DNA of 22,225 nucleotides from Betaproteobacteria bacterium (GCA_020047725.1 JAIFNM010000316.1:1-22225), one strand, 5' to 3'. Positions 1 through 8,025 are shown, numbered from the stretch's first letter. Notes: generated by a model not told the origin, from the letters alone. Program-made: numbers and translations.

Positions 1-1007
1 TCGGTAATGACCACATTGCGCCCGTCGGCCATTTCCACGACGAAGGAGCTATAGTTCCCGAAATAGGCAATTTCTCGCACTTTGCCACTGAACAGATTCG
101 CTCCGACCGCCGGCCGCGTCTTGGAGATGTAAATTTTTTCCGGCCGCACCGCCACCGTCAGCGGCATTCCGATGGCGCCGCCGATACCATGCGCGATGTG
201 CATCACGCCCAGCCCGGTCGTGATTTCGCAACGGTCATGCTCGTCGACGCTCAACTGGCCGTCAAACAGATTGATGTTGCCGATGAAATCAGCGACGAAA
301 CGGTTAATCGGGCATTCATAGATTTCCTTGGGCGTACCCACCTGCAATACGCGCCCGTGGCTCATGACCGCGATACGCGAGGCCATGGTCATCGCCTCTT
401 CCTGATCGTGCGTCACCATCACCACCGTCACACCGACGGACTCGATGATATTGACCAACTCGAACTGGGTCCGCTGGCGCAGTTTTTTGTCGAGCGCACC
501 CAGCGGTTCATCAAGCAGCAACAACTGCGGCTTCTTGGCCAGGCTGCGCGCGAGTGCGACGCGCTGTTGCTGCCCGCCCGAAAGTTGGTGCGGCTTGCGC
601 TTGGCATAGGCCGTGAGTTGGACAAGGTTAAGCATCTCATCGACCCGTGTTCGTATCTGATCGCTTGGCATGCCTTCACGCTTCAGGCCGAAGGCGATGT
701 TTTCCCAGACATTGAGATGGGGAAACAAGGCATACGACTGAAACATCATGTTGATCGGCCGCTCATAGGGGTGAAAAGACGCGATATCCACGCCATCGAG
801 AAGCACCCGACCTGCGGTCGGCTTTTCAAACCCCGCCATGATGCGCAGCAAGGTAGATTTGCCGCAACCAGAACTCCCCAGCAAGGCGAAAATTTCCCCC
901 TTGTTGATGGAGATCGAAACATCATCGACTGCCACCACATCATCGAAACGCTTGACCAGGCTTTCCGTAAGCAAAAAGCCGGGAGGGTGAGGGTCAAGCT
1001 GAGTCAT
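1..1007 (-). CDS. potG: Polyamine ABC transporter ATP-binding protein, PotG/PotA-like (3' end outside window)
   Basis: ATPase that powers polyamine (putrescine/spermidine) import from the cytoplasmic face of an ABC permease. The frame is open from an ATG at 1007 to the window edge, about 335 codons, so only the last few dozen residues are missing (family about 360-380). Visible motifs in order are Walker A (GSSGCGKST, about residues 46-54), the Q-loop in MMFQSYALFPH, the signature LSGGQQQR, Walker B (LLLLDEPLGALD), the H-loop in VMVTHDQEEAMTMA, and the start of a C-terminal TOBE-type region. The wording ERPINMMFQSYALFPHL and VTHDQEEAMTMASRIA resembles E. coli PotG more than generic MalK-type ATPases. 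A possible ribosome site, AGGA, lies about 10 bases before the ATG. It follows the potF-like gene by 114 bases on the same strand, which is potF-potG order; permease genes would be expected beyond base 1. PotA versus PotG naming rests on gene order and my recall of the sequences. Confidence 0.9.
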   Translation of the reverse strand, partial: MTQLDPHPPGFLLTESLVKRFDDVVAVDDVSISINKGEIFALLGSSGCGKSTLLRIMAGFEKPTAGRVLLDGVDIASFHPYERPINMMFQSYALFPHLNVWENIAFGLKREGMPSDQIRTRVDEMLNLVQLTAYAKRKPHQLSGGQQQRVALARSLAKKPQLLLLDEPLGALDKKLRQRTQFELVNIIESVGVTVVMVTHDQEEAMTMASRIAVMSHGRVLQVGTPKEIYECPINRFVADFIGNINLFDGQLSVDEHDRCEITTGLGVMHIAHGIGGAIGMPLTVAVRPEKIYISKTRPAVGANLFSGKVREIAYFGNYSSFVVEMADGRNVVIT

Positions 1008-1093
1008 GGTGGTCGATTCCTGCGATCAAACAAAATTGTCATAAAAAGGGCTGAGTATCACCGAACGTGGTAATACACAGCCCGTTTCCCTAC

Positions 1094-1115
1094 CCGACGA
1101 AAAGCCTGTCGTCGG
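1094..1115 (-). promoter_or_regulatory. Intercistronic stem-loop between potF-like and potG-like genes
   Basis: CCGACGA (1094-1100) and TCGTCGG (1109-1115) form a perfect 7-base-pair stem around an 8-base loop, directly after the stop codon of the binding-protein gene. There is no T run on the transcribed (minus) strand, so it is not a standard intrinsic terminator. Such hairpins after a binding-protein gene often protect the upstream message from 3' decay, so that binding protein is made in excess over the ATPase. That role is an inference here. Confidence 0.35.
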
Positions 1116-1121
1116 CTCGAA

Positions 1122-2312
1122 TTACTTGCCTTTCTTGAACAGCGTGTAAACGTTGCTCATTGATTCCCGAGCCTCATTGCTAAAGCTCGACGGCGAGATC
1201 ATTTTCTCCATGTTTTCGGCATCGACGAATACCGTCTTGTTCTCAGCGATCTCTGGCGTAACCTTTGCCAGTGCCGCCTTGTTGGCCGTGGCATAGGTCA
1301 GTTCGTTGGTGAGCGAGGCCGAGACTTCAGGACGCAGGAAGTAGTCGATGAAGGCTGCCGCGTTCTGCGGATGCTTGGCATCCTTCGGAATGGCCAGCGA
1401 ATCAAAGAAGATCAGGCCACCGGTCTTCGGCAGCAAGACCTCGATGTCGTTGCCGTTCTTGTTTTCGATGGCACGGCTGCGCGCGATATTCATGTCACCA
1501 GCCCAACCCATGGCAACACAGGCCTTGCCACCGGCCAGATCGTCGATCATGGTGCTCGTGAACATGCGGATATGCGGCCGCACCTTGGCCAGCATTTCAC
1601 CGGCCGCCTTGTGATCGGCCGGCTCGTTGGAGTACGCATTCTTGCCCAGCTGGTGCATTGCTGGAGGAAGGACTTCGGTCGGCGAATCAAGAAAAGCAAT
1701 GCCGCAAGATTTGAGCTTTGCCGTATAGGTCGGGTTAAACACCAGATCCCACGCATTTTCCGGCATCGGGGTCGAGCCCAGCGCCTTGGCCACCTTGGCC
1801 TTGTTGATGCTGACCGTGGTGTAGCTCCAGGCCCAGGGAACCAGGTAGTCATTGCCCGCATCGACTGACGCCAACTTGCTCATGATGCCCGGATCAAGAT
1901 TACCGAGGTTCGGGATCTTGGCCTTGTCCAGCTTCATCAACAGGCCGCCATCGATCTGCGATTTGGCGAACACGGCACCCGGCACCACGATATCGAAGCC
2001 GCTATTGCCGGCTACCAGTTTGGCATGCAGGCCTTCATTGTTCTCGAAGGTCTGGTAATTGACCTTGATGCCCGTTTCCTTCTCGAAATCAGCCACCATA
2101 TTGGCCGAAATATAATCCGCCCAATTGTAGATATTCAATACTTTTTCTTCGGTATTGGTCGCGACCGGCGCAGGAGCAGGTGCTGGAGCCGCTGCGGCGG
2201 GGGCTTCGGCCTTGGCTGGCGCTGGCGTTGGAGTTGGCGCCGCCTCCTCCTTTTTCCCACAAGCCGTCAATGCAAAAACCGACAGTGCAAGAACCAGGAT
2301 CTTCCGTTTCAT
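1122..2312 (-). CDS. potF: Polyamine-binding periplasmic lipoprotein, PotF/PotD family
   Basis: Solute-binding protein that captures putrescine or spermidine in the periplasm and hands it to the PotGHI-type permease. The 396-residue product starts with a lipoprotein signal: basic MKRK, a hydrophobic stretch and lipobox LTAC with Cys18, so it should be tethered to a membrane rather than freely soluble as in E. coli. A Pro/Ala-rich spacer covers about residues 25-51. The mature domain begins with LNIYNWADYI, matching the family's NWSDY ligand loop, and keeps KLKSCGIAFLDSP, GWAGD and FFDSLA, which correspond to binding-pocket segments of E. coli PotF; the Ser in NWSDY is Ala here. GGAG lies 11 bases before the ATG. 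The gene is first in its operon, followed by the ATPase. Family assignment is firm; putrescine versus spermidine preference cannot be read from sequence. Confidence 0.92.
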   Translation of the reverse strand: MKRKILVLALSVFALTACGKKEEAAPTPTPAPAKAEAPAAAAPAPAPAPVATNTEEKVLNIYNWADYISANMVADFEKETGIKVNYQTFENNEGLHAKLVAGNSGFDIVVPGAVFAKSQIDGGLLMKLDKAKIPNLGNLDPGIMSKLASVDAGNDYLVPWAWSYTTVSINKAKVAKALGSTPMPENAWDLVFNPTYTAKLKSCGIAFLDSPTEVLPPAMHQLGKNAYSNEPADHKAAGEMLAKVRPHIRMFTSTMIDDLAGGKACVAMGWAGDMNIARSRAIENKNGNDIEVLLPKTGGLIFFDSLAIPKDAKHPQNAAAFIDYFLRPEVSASLTNELTYATANKAALAKVTPEIAENKTVFVDAENMEKMISPSSFSNEARESMSNVYTLFKKGK

Positions 2313-2773
2313 TCTGTTTAGTACTCCATTAAAAATAGATGGGAATCAGACCAAGCCAGTGCCTAGCCAGAAAACAAGCGGCGCTTGCATTTTATCCCGA
2401 TTTTTTTGAAAAAATAAGGCAATCTTGTTGTTCAAACGGCTGATATGACTTACCGGACTCAAAAAGGTGCAATAGGCGTGAAGATAATTCGAGTGAGCAC
2501 TCGTTAGTTTCAAGCCTTTTATCGAACTGTACACTGTAGAAGCCCTTGCCTTGGGCATCGCCAAATCACACACCCCGCACCCCAACAAACATGAGGGTCT
2601 TACGACATACATCGCCAGAATGACGCTTGGACGCCCTTGTGGCGCAATGGCGGAAATTACCTCTGGATTCTCCATACGAACCCTTGGCCTTTCTGCCGTT
2701 GCAAAGTCGCATACAAGAAGCGCACAACGCCCGAACAAGCCATGCATAACGTCAAAGGACAAGGGTATTGGCC
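2313..2773. other. 461-base gene-free region between potF-like gene and decayed sensor module
   Basis: No convincing gene is visible. The part near 2313-2420 is the leader and probable promoter of the minus-strand potF-like gene. The part from about 2525 to 2770 differs in character: it stays open for long stretches on both strands (for example a 138-codon minus frame, 2346-2762) without a ribosome site or a recognisable domain. Its wording in translation resembles short hypothetical proteins that I recall turning up in many proteobacterial genomes, so it may be a dispersed repeat or RNA-encoding element rather than a protein gene. That recollection is unverified. Confidence 0.4.
2375..2417 (-). 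promoter_or_regulatory. Putative promoter and operator-like palindrome upstream of potF
   Basis: On the minus strand a -10-like TAAAAT (2389-2394) is preceded 17 bases upstream by a weak -35 match, TTATTT (2412-2417). Just downstream, at the expected start site, lies the perfect palindrome CAAGCGGCGCTTG (2375-2387, 6+1+6), a placement typical of a repressor operator. An A/T inverted repeat (2400-2415) overlaps the -35 area. The promoter is a weak match by eye; the palindrome is seen directly, its role is inferred. Confidence 0.3.
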
Positions 2774-3896
2774 ATGTTTCGCCTGCGGCATACCATCCTG
2801 ATTCTTATCGCGGCCATGTCACTTGCGCTCCTATCCTGCGCACCGCCAGAACCCATTCGCATCGGCTTTCTTGGTGGCTGTCCGGCTGGTCGCCCGAACT
2901 GGGTATCGACGGCCTCCACGGCGCTCGTCTTGCCGTCGAGTTGCGGAACAAGGCTGGCGGAATCAAGGGGAGACAGATCCAACTCATCGAAGCCGATGAT
3001 CAGCAGGACACTGAAACCGCTCGCTTGTCCATAACCCGCCTTATTGAACACAAGGTTACCGCCATCGTCGGTCCGATGACCAGCGCCATGGCCCTGGCCA
3101 CCGCCCCGCTAGCCAATCAGGCACAACTTCTCATGATCAGTCCTACAGCCACGAGTAATGATTTGTCCGGCAAGGACGACTACTTCTTCCGGGTTGTCCC
3201 GGCCAAACGCCAGTACGTCAAAACGAGTGCAGATTTTGCTATAGCGTTTGGGGTCTGCGTAAGCTCAGGCTGGTCTACGACTTGCGCAACCGATCTTATG
3301 CGGAAAGCTGGCTCAAGGATTTCAGTGACGTTTTTGCAAAGGCTGACGGCAAGTTGCTTGAACCCATCAATTTTACCTCCAGCGATGAAGTCGTTTTTTC
3401 AAGTCTTGCCCTTCGAGCACTAAGCGAAAGCCCTGAAGGCATAATCATCATAGCCAACTCGGTAGATACCGCGATGCTCTGCGAGAGCATTCGCAAGCTC
3501 AACTCGTCAATTGCCATTGGCGCAGTAGAATGGGCGTCGACCGGGCAGCTGATCGAATTGGACGGCAAATCGGTTGAGGGCATTGCAGTCGAGCACTTTT
3601 TCGACCAGCAAAGTACGCAGCCCCACTACCTCGCTTTTCGGGACGCCTACGACAAACGCTTTGGACAAGCGCCCGGATTTGGCAGCTTATACACCTTTGA
3701 TGCTGCCAACGTGATTCTGGACGCGCTGGAGACAGAGGCTCCGGGTCAATTGCTCAAACAGACTTTACTCGCGAAAAAAATCTTCACCGTCACGCAAAGA
3801 CTCGTCGTCTTTGATAGTAACGGTGATTCGGAGGGAGGGTCTTTCATTTTAATCGTGAAGGACGGCGTGTTTGATCCGGGACGAACGGCTCCATGA
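2774..3896 (+). pseudogene. Branched-chain amino acid-type ABC substrate-binding lipoprotein, frameshifted
   Basis: Remnant of a type I periplasmic binding protein (LivJ / Leu-Ile-Val-binding family). Translation begins at ATG 2774 (AAGGG eight bases upstream) with a lipoprotein signal: hydrophobic core, lipobox LLSC, then PEPIRIGFLGG. Two single-base losses break the frame. Near 2878, GGTGGCTGTCC lacks one base needed to continue into LSGWSPELGIDGLHGARLA. Near 3240 one base is missing before TATAGCGTTTGGGGTCTGCG, after which RLVYDLRNRSYAESWLKDF continues to the TGA at 3894-3896. Restored, the product would be about 370 residues, the normal family length, with all regions present. The decayed hybrid kinase starts 31 bases downstream, so the pair probably formed a sensory unit in which the binding protein served as ligand receptor. 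Sequencing error is possible in principle but unlikely, given the many lesions next door and clean genes elsewhere. Confidence 0.85.
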
Positions 3897-3926
3897 AAAC
3901 GTTCATTACCCGCCACGATTTGTAAA

Positions 3927-6453
3927 ATGCCGACCCAGTCATTCTTTCCTCTGAGCACGAAGCAATTCGTGACGCTGACGGCAATACTGGCGGCCGGCAT
4001 CGGCAGCGTTGTCCTGGCCGGCTATGTGCCAGGCATTACAGGAATGAATGAATTTCTGCAGCGAAGCGTTCCGATGAAACCCAACACGGCTCTCTGTTTC
4101 CTCCTTATCGGGCTGGCGCAGATACTGTTGCCTGCGAGCACGGCCAGGCCGATGCCGGTGCGTGGAATCGCATGGCTCATCGCCCTGTTGCCCGCGCTGA
4201 TCGGTGCGTTAACCCTCAATGAGTTTCTTTTCGGCTGGAACCCCGGCATTGACCAGATACTGGTCAGCGGCAGTAGCGAAATGACAGCTGGCGGATTCCC
4301 TTACCGGATGTCGCCCGAAGCCGCGATCTGTTTCGTCCTGCTGAGCATGTCGGTCTCGCTTAACAACAAAGCGCATGGCAACCTGCCATCTGTTATGGGC
4401 GCTGCATTTTGCGGAATGATGGTTTGTGCTCTGGCTGTCTCATCACTGAGCACCTATCTTTCCCCGATGCTCGGTGTTTTCGGCTGGCTGGGACGTTATG
4501 TCATGGCCGAAAAGACAGCGATTCTTTTCATTCTGTTGGGTACCTCCATCCACATTCCTGGTTGCGTGCAAGCAGAAGGCGTTTTCATGGGAACTCGGCA
4601 AAAAATTCACCGCCGGATTTGCATTAGGCATGGCCTTGCTGATCATCATTGGCCTGACCGCCACGCGATCACAGTAGCGAAAGATTCAGCATGGACTATC
4701 GCCTTCGCCGGCACGATGGCGAGTGCCGCTGGATTCAGGACGATGGCTACCCGCGTTACGATGCTGAAGGCCGCTTTGTCGGCTACATCGGCTATTGCCT
4801 CGATATTACGGAACGCATATTGGCAAGCGCGGCCCTGAAGGAAGGCGAACTGCGTTTCCGCAAGCTATTGAACGAGATTTCGTCGGTCGCAGTGCAGGGC
4901 TACGGTGCCAATCTCGAGACACATTACTGGAATCAAGCATCAGAGATCCTTTACGGCTATACCGCTAGCGAAGCCATCGGACGGCCACTCACGGAACTCA
5001 TCATTCCGCCGGAAATGGTCGCGGGAGTGAAAAATGCTGTCGTCGGCATGCTTGGATCCGACTACCCAATTCCCACCGAAGAGTTGCCGCTGATGCGCAA
5101 GGACGGCTCACGGATTGACGTGATTTCCAGCCATGCCATCTTCAGGGTTCCTGGCCGTGCGCCTGAGCTTTTCTGAGTGGACATCGACATCAGCCACCGC
5201 AAACAGATCGAATCCGAGCTGGAAAAGTATCGTGATCATCGTGAAGAGCTGGTCGGAAACCGTACCGCCGAACTGGCGGAAGCAAAGGACATTGCAGAGT
5301 CCGCGAACCGGGCAAAGACGACCTTCCTGGCCAACATGAGCCACGAAATCCGCACGCCGATGAACGCCATCATCGGTCTCACCTACCGATTGCAGAAGGA
5401 CATTGCCGACCCGCGATCCAAGGACAAGCTGGCCAGGATCGGCGAGGCCGCGCAACACCTGCTCGGCGTCATCAACAACATTCTCGACCTGCCCAAGATC
5501 GAGGCCGACCGGCTTAGCATCGAGGAGAAGGAATTCTCCCCGACCCGAATCGTCGTCAATACGCTGACGATGCTCAACGAGCGCGCCACGGCCAAAGGTT
5601 TACGCCTGTCCCGAGCCATCGACAGTTCGGTCCCGGCAAGCCTGCTCGGCGACTCGCTGCGGCTGACGCAGATCCTGATCAACTTTGTCGGCAACGCCAT
5701 CAAATTCTCCGAACGAGGAAAAATCGCCATACGCATGCGCGTGGCGGAGGAAGACGAGTTGAGCGTTCTCCTGCGTGTTGAAGTTCGCGATCAGGGGATC
5801 GGTCTCTCCGCCGAACAGCAGGCTCAGATATTCAAGGCATTCGCCCAGGAAGACAACTCAAGCACGCGAAAAATACGGCGTTACCGGCCTTGGACTGGTC
5901 ATCATTCGTCACCTTGCGCACAGCATGGGTGGTCACTTAGGCGTTGAAAGCCAGTTGGGAGTCGGCAGTACCTTCTGGCTGACGGCACGCCTGCGCAAGG
6001 CACTTACCAGGTCCGGATATTCGTCACATGCACACGGTAGCGTGCTGCTGGAAAACGTCATCAAGGCACGTTTTGGGGGACAACGGGTATTGCTGGCCGA
6101 GGATGACCTGGTTGGTCGCGAAGTAGCCCTGGAACTTCTCGGTATTGCCGGTCTCTCTGTCGACTGGGTCGGCAATGGCAAGGAGGCGATAGATCGGGCC
6201 AGCAACAATGACTACACCCTCGTTCTAATGGATATGCAGATGCCCATCATGGGCGGCCTGGATGCCACCCGAGCCATTCGCCAAATGCCGGGCAAAGCTG
6301 CCCGGCCGTTCATTCTGTCAATGACAGCCAACGCTTTTCACGAGGACCGGGAAGCCTGTCTGAACGCCGGCATGAATGATCACATCGGCAAACCGGTTGA
6401 TCCTGATGCGCTCTACGCAACCAGTGCTGCACTGGCTGGAAAATGCCGCCTGA
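3927..6453 (+). pseudogene. Membrane-bound PAS hybrid histidine kinase/response regulator, multiply disrupted
   Basis: Remnant of a hybrid sensor kinase. In order: about six membrane helices (3950-4545); a further helix ending LLIIIGLTA (about 4600-4665); the second half of a PAS/PAC domain (from about 4681, YRLRRHDGECRWIQDDG to DITER); a full PAS (about 4840-5173); a coiled coil; HisKA with the phospho-acceptor His codon at 5342-5344 (MSHEIRTPMN); a HATPase with N box (LINFVGNAIKFSE), G1 (DQGIGL) and G2 (GVTGLGL); and a receiver with its Asp codon at 6231-6233 (MDMQMP). Lesions: a frame change between about 4540 and 4595; a TAG at 4675-4677 with apparent loss of the first half of a PAS; TGA at 5174-5176 in frame; one extra A in the run 5869-5873; one extra base near 6423. 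Removing that base restores a natural ending, VLHWLENAA, with TGA at 6451-6453. The gene cannot make the full kinase. Confidence 0.9.
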
Positions 6454-6510
6454 GGTATTGCAATTCAACGTAGTTTGGAACCCTCGAGCATAACAGCCCT
6501 CAAATCGAGA

Positions 6511-6516
6511 TAAAAT
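6511..6516 (+). promoter_or_regulatory. Possible -10 element for gloA
   Basis: TAAAAT in the context GAGATAAAATC lies 60 bases before the gloA start. I find no good -35 at the right distance (only GCATAA at 17 bases), so this is a weak call resting on the -10 match and on the need for a promoter between the dead kinase and gloA. Confidence 0.22.
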
Positions 6517-6575
6517 CAATCCACCCTTGGATGCACCAAATCGCATTCGATCCGAACACCTGCTAAGGAATCCGC

Positions 6576-6965
6576 ATGAAAATCCTGCACACCATGATCC
6601 GCGTTGGCCACCTTGATCGCTCGATTGCTTTCTACACCGAAGTCCTTGGTATGCGCCTGCTGCGCCGACAGGATTATCCCGAAGGTCGCTTTACCAATGC
6701 CTTTGTAGGCTATGGCGACGAAAGTGAAGGTGCCGTGCTCGAGCTCACGCACAACTGGGACACCACCTCTTACGACCTGGGCAACGGGTTTGGTCACGTC
6801 GCGCTGGCGGTGAACGACGCCTATGCGGCTTGCGAACAGGTCAAAACCAAAGGCGGCAAGGTGACTCGAGAAGCTGGTCCAATGAAGCACGGGACAACGG
6901 TCATTGCCTTTGTCGAAGATCCGGATGGTTACAAAATCGAGCTGATCCAGAAAAACACGCTCTGA
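6576..6965 (+). CDS. gloA: Lactoylglutathione lyase (glyoxalase I)
   Basis: Converts the hemithioacetal of methylglyoxal and glutathione into S-lactoylglutathione, the first step of cytoplasmic methylglyoxal detoxification. The 129-residue product is the length of the short bacterial, nickel/cobalt-type GloA. All four metal ligands are in the E. coli positions: His5, Glu56 (in VLELTHNW), His74 (in GFGHVALAV) and Glu122 (in DGYKIELIQ). The vicinal oxygen chelate repeat pattern is complete. Start: ATG with AAGGA seven bases upstream. It is probably co-transcribed with the FmdE-like gene, which begins four bases after its stop. The zinc-type insert of the longer glyoxalases is absent, which fits a Ni-dependent enzyme. 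Confidence 0.96.
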   Translation: MKILHTMIRVGHLDRSIAFYTEVLGMRLLRRQDYPEGRFTNAFVGYGDESEGAVLELTHNWDTTSYDLGNGFGHVALAVNDAYAACEQVKTKGGKVTREAGPMKHGTTVIAFVEDPDGYKIELIQKNTL

Positions 6966-6969
6966 ACGC

Positions 6970-7593
6970 ATGGCTTTCCCGTCCTTCTTTTCCGAAGTTC
7001 AGCCGATTGCCGTGCATGACCGATTGGCCGAATTTCTCGGGGCGGCTGACGGTGGCATCATCGAATATCGTTACGCCGACGTGGTGAAACTCGCCGGCCA
7101 TTCCTGCCCGACTGTAGCTGGCGCGTATCTGCTGACCAGTCGCGCTCTGGTCGCACTGTACCCGGACGAACTGCCGGAGCGCGGCGAAATCCAGGTCGAC
7201 TTCCGTGAAGCGCAAGAGGATGGAGTTGCTGGTGTGATGGCCGCTGCTATCGGCCTGATCACCGGCGCAGCCGGTGTCGGCGGTTTCAAGGGCATCACCG
7301 GTCATTTCTCGCGACGCCACCTGCTCAACTTCGAGGAAATCGGCCTGCCAGGTGATATCAGCTTCACCCGCAGGGATAACGATCAGCGTATTACAGCCGC
7401 ACTACACCTTGAGCAGGTCGTGCCCGATGCACGTACCGCTCTGTTGTTGCAACGGCTGTTGGCTGGCGAACGCGATCCAGTTGTCGCCGAAGTCTTTGCA
7501 ACACTATGGCAAGACCGAGTAAGACGCATTCTCATCGACCACGCCGACGACCCGAATCTGGTCAGTCTCACCCACGATCACAAGCAAGACTGA
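6970..7593 (+). CDS. FmdE-like domain protein of unknown function
   Basis: A 207-residue soluble protein with no signal peptide or membrane segment. The stretch LAGHSCPTVAGAYLL (His44, Cys46) resembles the conserved GHxCPG motif of the FmdE domain, named after subunit E of formylmethanofuran dehydrogenase; the family is mostly uncharacterised outside methanogens and is thought to bind metal. The later Cys/Asp-containing FmdE motif is not obvious: the equivalent part reads GVMAAAIGLITGAAGVGG, so a metal site would be incomplete or different. The C-terminal third (about 120-207) has no motif I recognise. The ATG lies four bases after gloA's stop, so the two are almost certainly co-transcribed, and a role linked to aldehyde or thiol chemistry is conceivable but unsupported. 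The family call is moderate; I would not name a function. Confidence 0.7.
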   Translation: MAFPSFFSEVQPIAVHDRLAEFLGAADGGIIEYRYADVVKLAGHSCPTVAGAYLLTSRALVALYPDELPERGEIQVDFREAQEDGVAGVMAAAIGLITGAAGVGGFKGITGHFSRRHLLNFEEIGLPGDISFTRRDNDQRITAALHLEQVVPDARTALLLQRLLAGERDPVVAEVFATLWQDRVRRILIDHADDPNLVSLTHDHKQD

Positions 7594-7608
7594 ATACTTG
7601 GCACAAAT

Positions 7609-7644
7609 TCAACAATAAACCCGCCGAAGCGGGTTTATTGTTGA
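7609..7644. terminator. Bidirectional intrinsic terminator
   Basis: A perfect 16-base-pair inverted repeat, TCAACAATAAACCCGC (7609-7624) and its complement (7629-7644), closes a CGAA tetraloop. The GC-rich top of the stem (ACCCGC/GCGGGT) followed by a T-rich arm gives a terminator shape in both directions. It sits between the gloA/FmdE-like unit and the convergent small exported-protein gene, 16 bases from each gene end or less. Confidence 0.85.
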
Positions 7645-7659
7645 GACCAAATGAGCTGA

Positions 7660-8025
7660 TCATTTGCGGTCGGGATGCGGACGATCAATCTTGCCATTGT
7701 GGTTGAAATCGTGCTGGCGGTCGTGCTTCTGTCCGTAAATTCTCGCACTTTGCTTGTTTTCGGCCAGCTGAAGACCACCCCGCTCGCGCTTCGTCACGAC
7801 ACCGTCCGCCTTGGCTTTGTCTTCCTTTGCCTGCAGACGATCCTGACCTCGCTCAAGGCGCGCAGCCTCTCTCGGCGTTAGCGTACCCGACTGCTCGCCC
7901 TGCTCGATGCGCCGCTCCTGAATGGCCTGCCGTTGATCAATCTTGGGCGTAGCCGTTGATTGGGCAAAAGCAGCTAACGGCGCGGCCAATACGAGAGAAA
8001 CAAATGCTGTCCTGAGTATGCTCAT
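7660..8025 (-). CDS. Small exported protein with degenerate EF-hand-like repeats
   Basis: A 121-residue protein with a clear Sec signal (MSILRTAF, a hydrophobic core, and AFA-Q cleavage after about residue 21), so the mature part is periplasmic or secreted, about 100 highly charged residues. Three segments look like weak EF-hand loops: EQSGTLTPREAARLE (about 44-58), DKAKADGVVTKRE (about 69-81) and DFNHNGKID (106-114). The last is the best DxNxNGxID match. This suggests a small calcium- or metal-binding protein, but the first two lack several ligands. I chose the ATG at 8025 rather than 8040 because GGAG sits nine bases before it and the hydrophobic signal then starts properly. I do not recognise a named family. 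It is transcribed alone, with a candidate promoter at 8076-8104 and the shared hairpin terminator. Confidence 0.8.
   Translation of the reverse strand: MSILRTAFVSLVLAAPLAAFAQSTATPKIDQRQAIQERRIEQGEQSGTLTPREAARLERGQDRLQAKEDKAKADGVVTKRERGGLQLAENKQSARIYGQKHDRQHDFNHNGKIDRPHPDRK

Noticed and set aside
189..1073. 294-codon plus-strand open frame
   Set aside because: It is the antisense shadow of the potG-like gene, whose ATPase motifs are unmistakable on the minus strand; it has no domain of its own.
2346..2762. 138-codon minus-strand open frame in the gap
   Set aside because: No ribosome site, no recognisable domain and odd composition; treated as part of a possible repeat rather than as a gene.
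5174..5176. TGA as a selenocysteine codon in the kinase
   Set aside because: Histidine kinases have no selenocysteine at this place, no SECIS-like hairpin is evident, and the same gene has several other disabling lesions.
2774..6453. Programmed ribosomal frameshifting as an explanation for the broken frames
   Set aside because: The lesions are numerous, mixed in direction, mostly without slippery heptamers, and joined by a nonsense codon and a missing segment.
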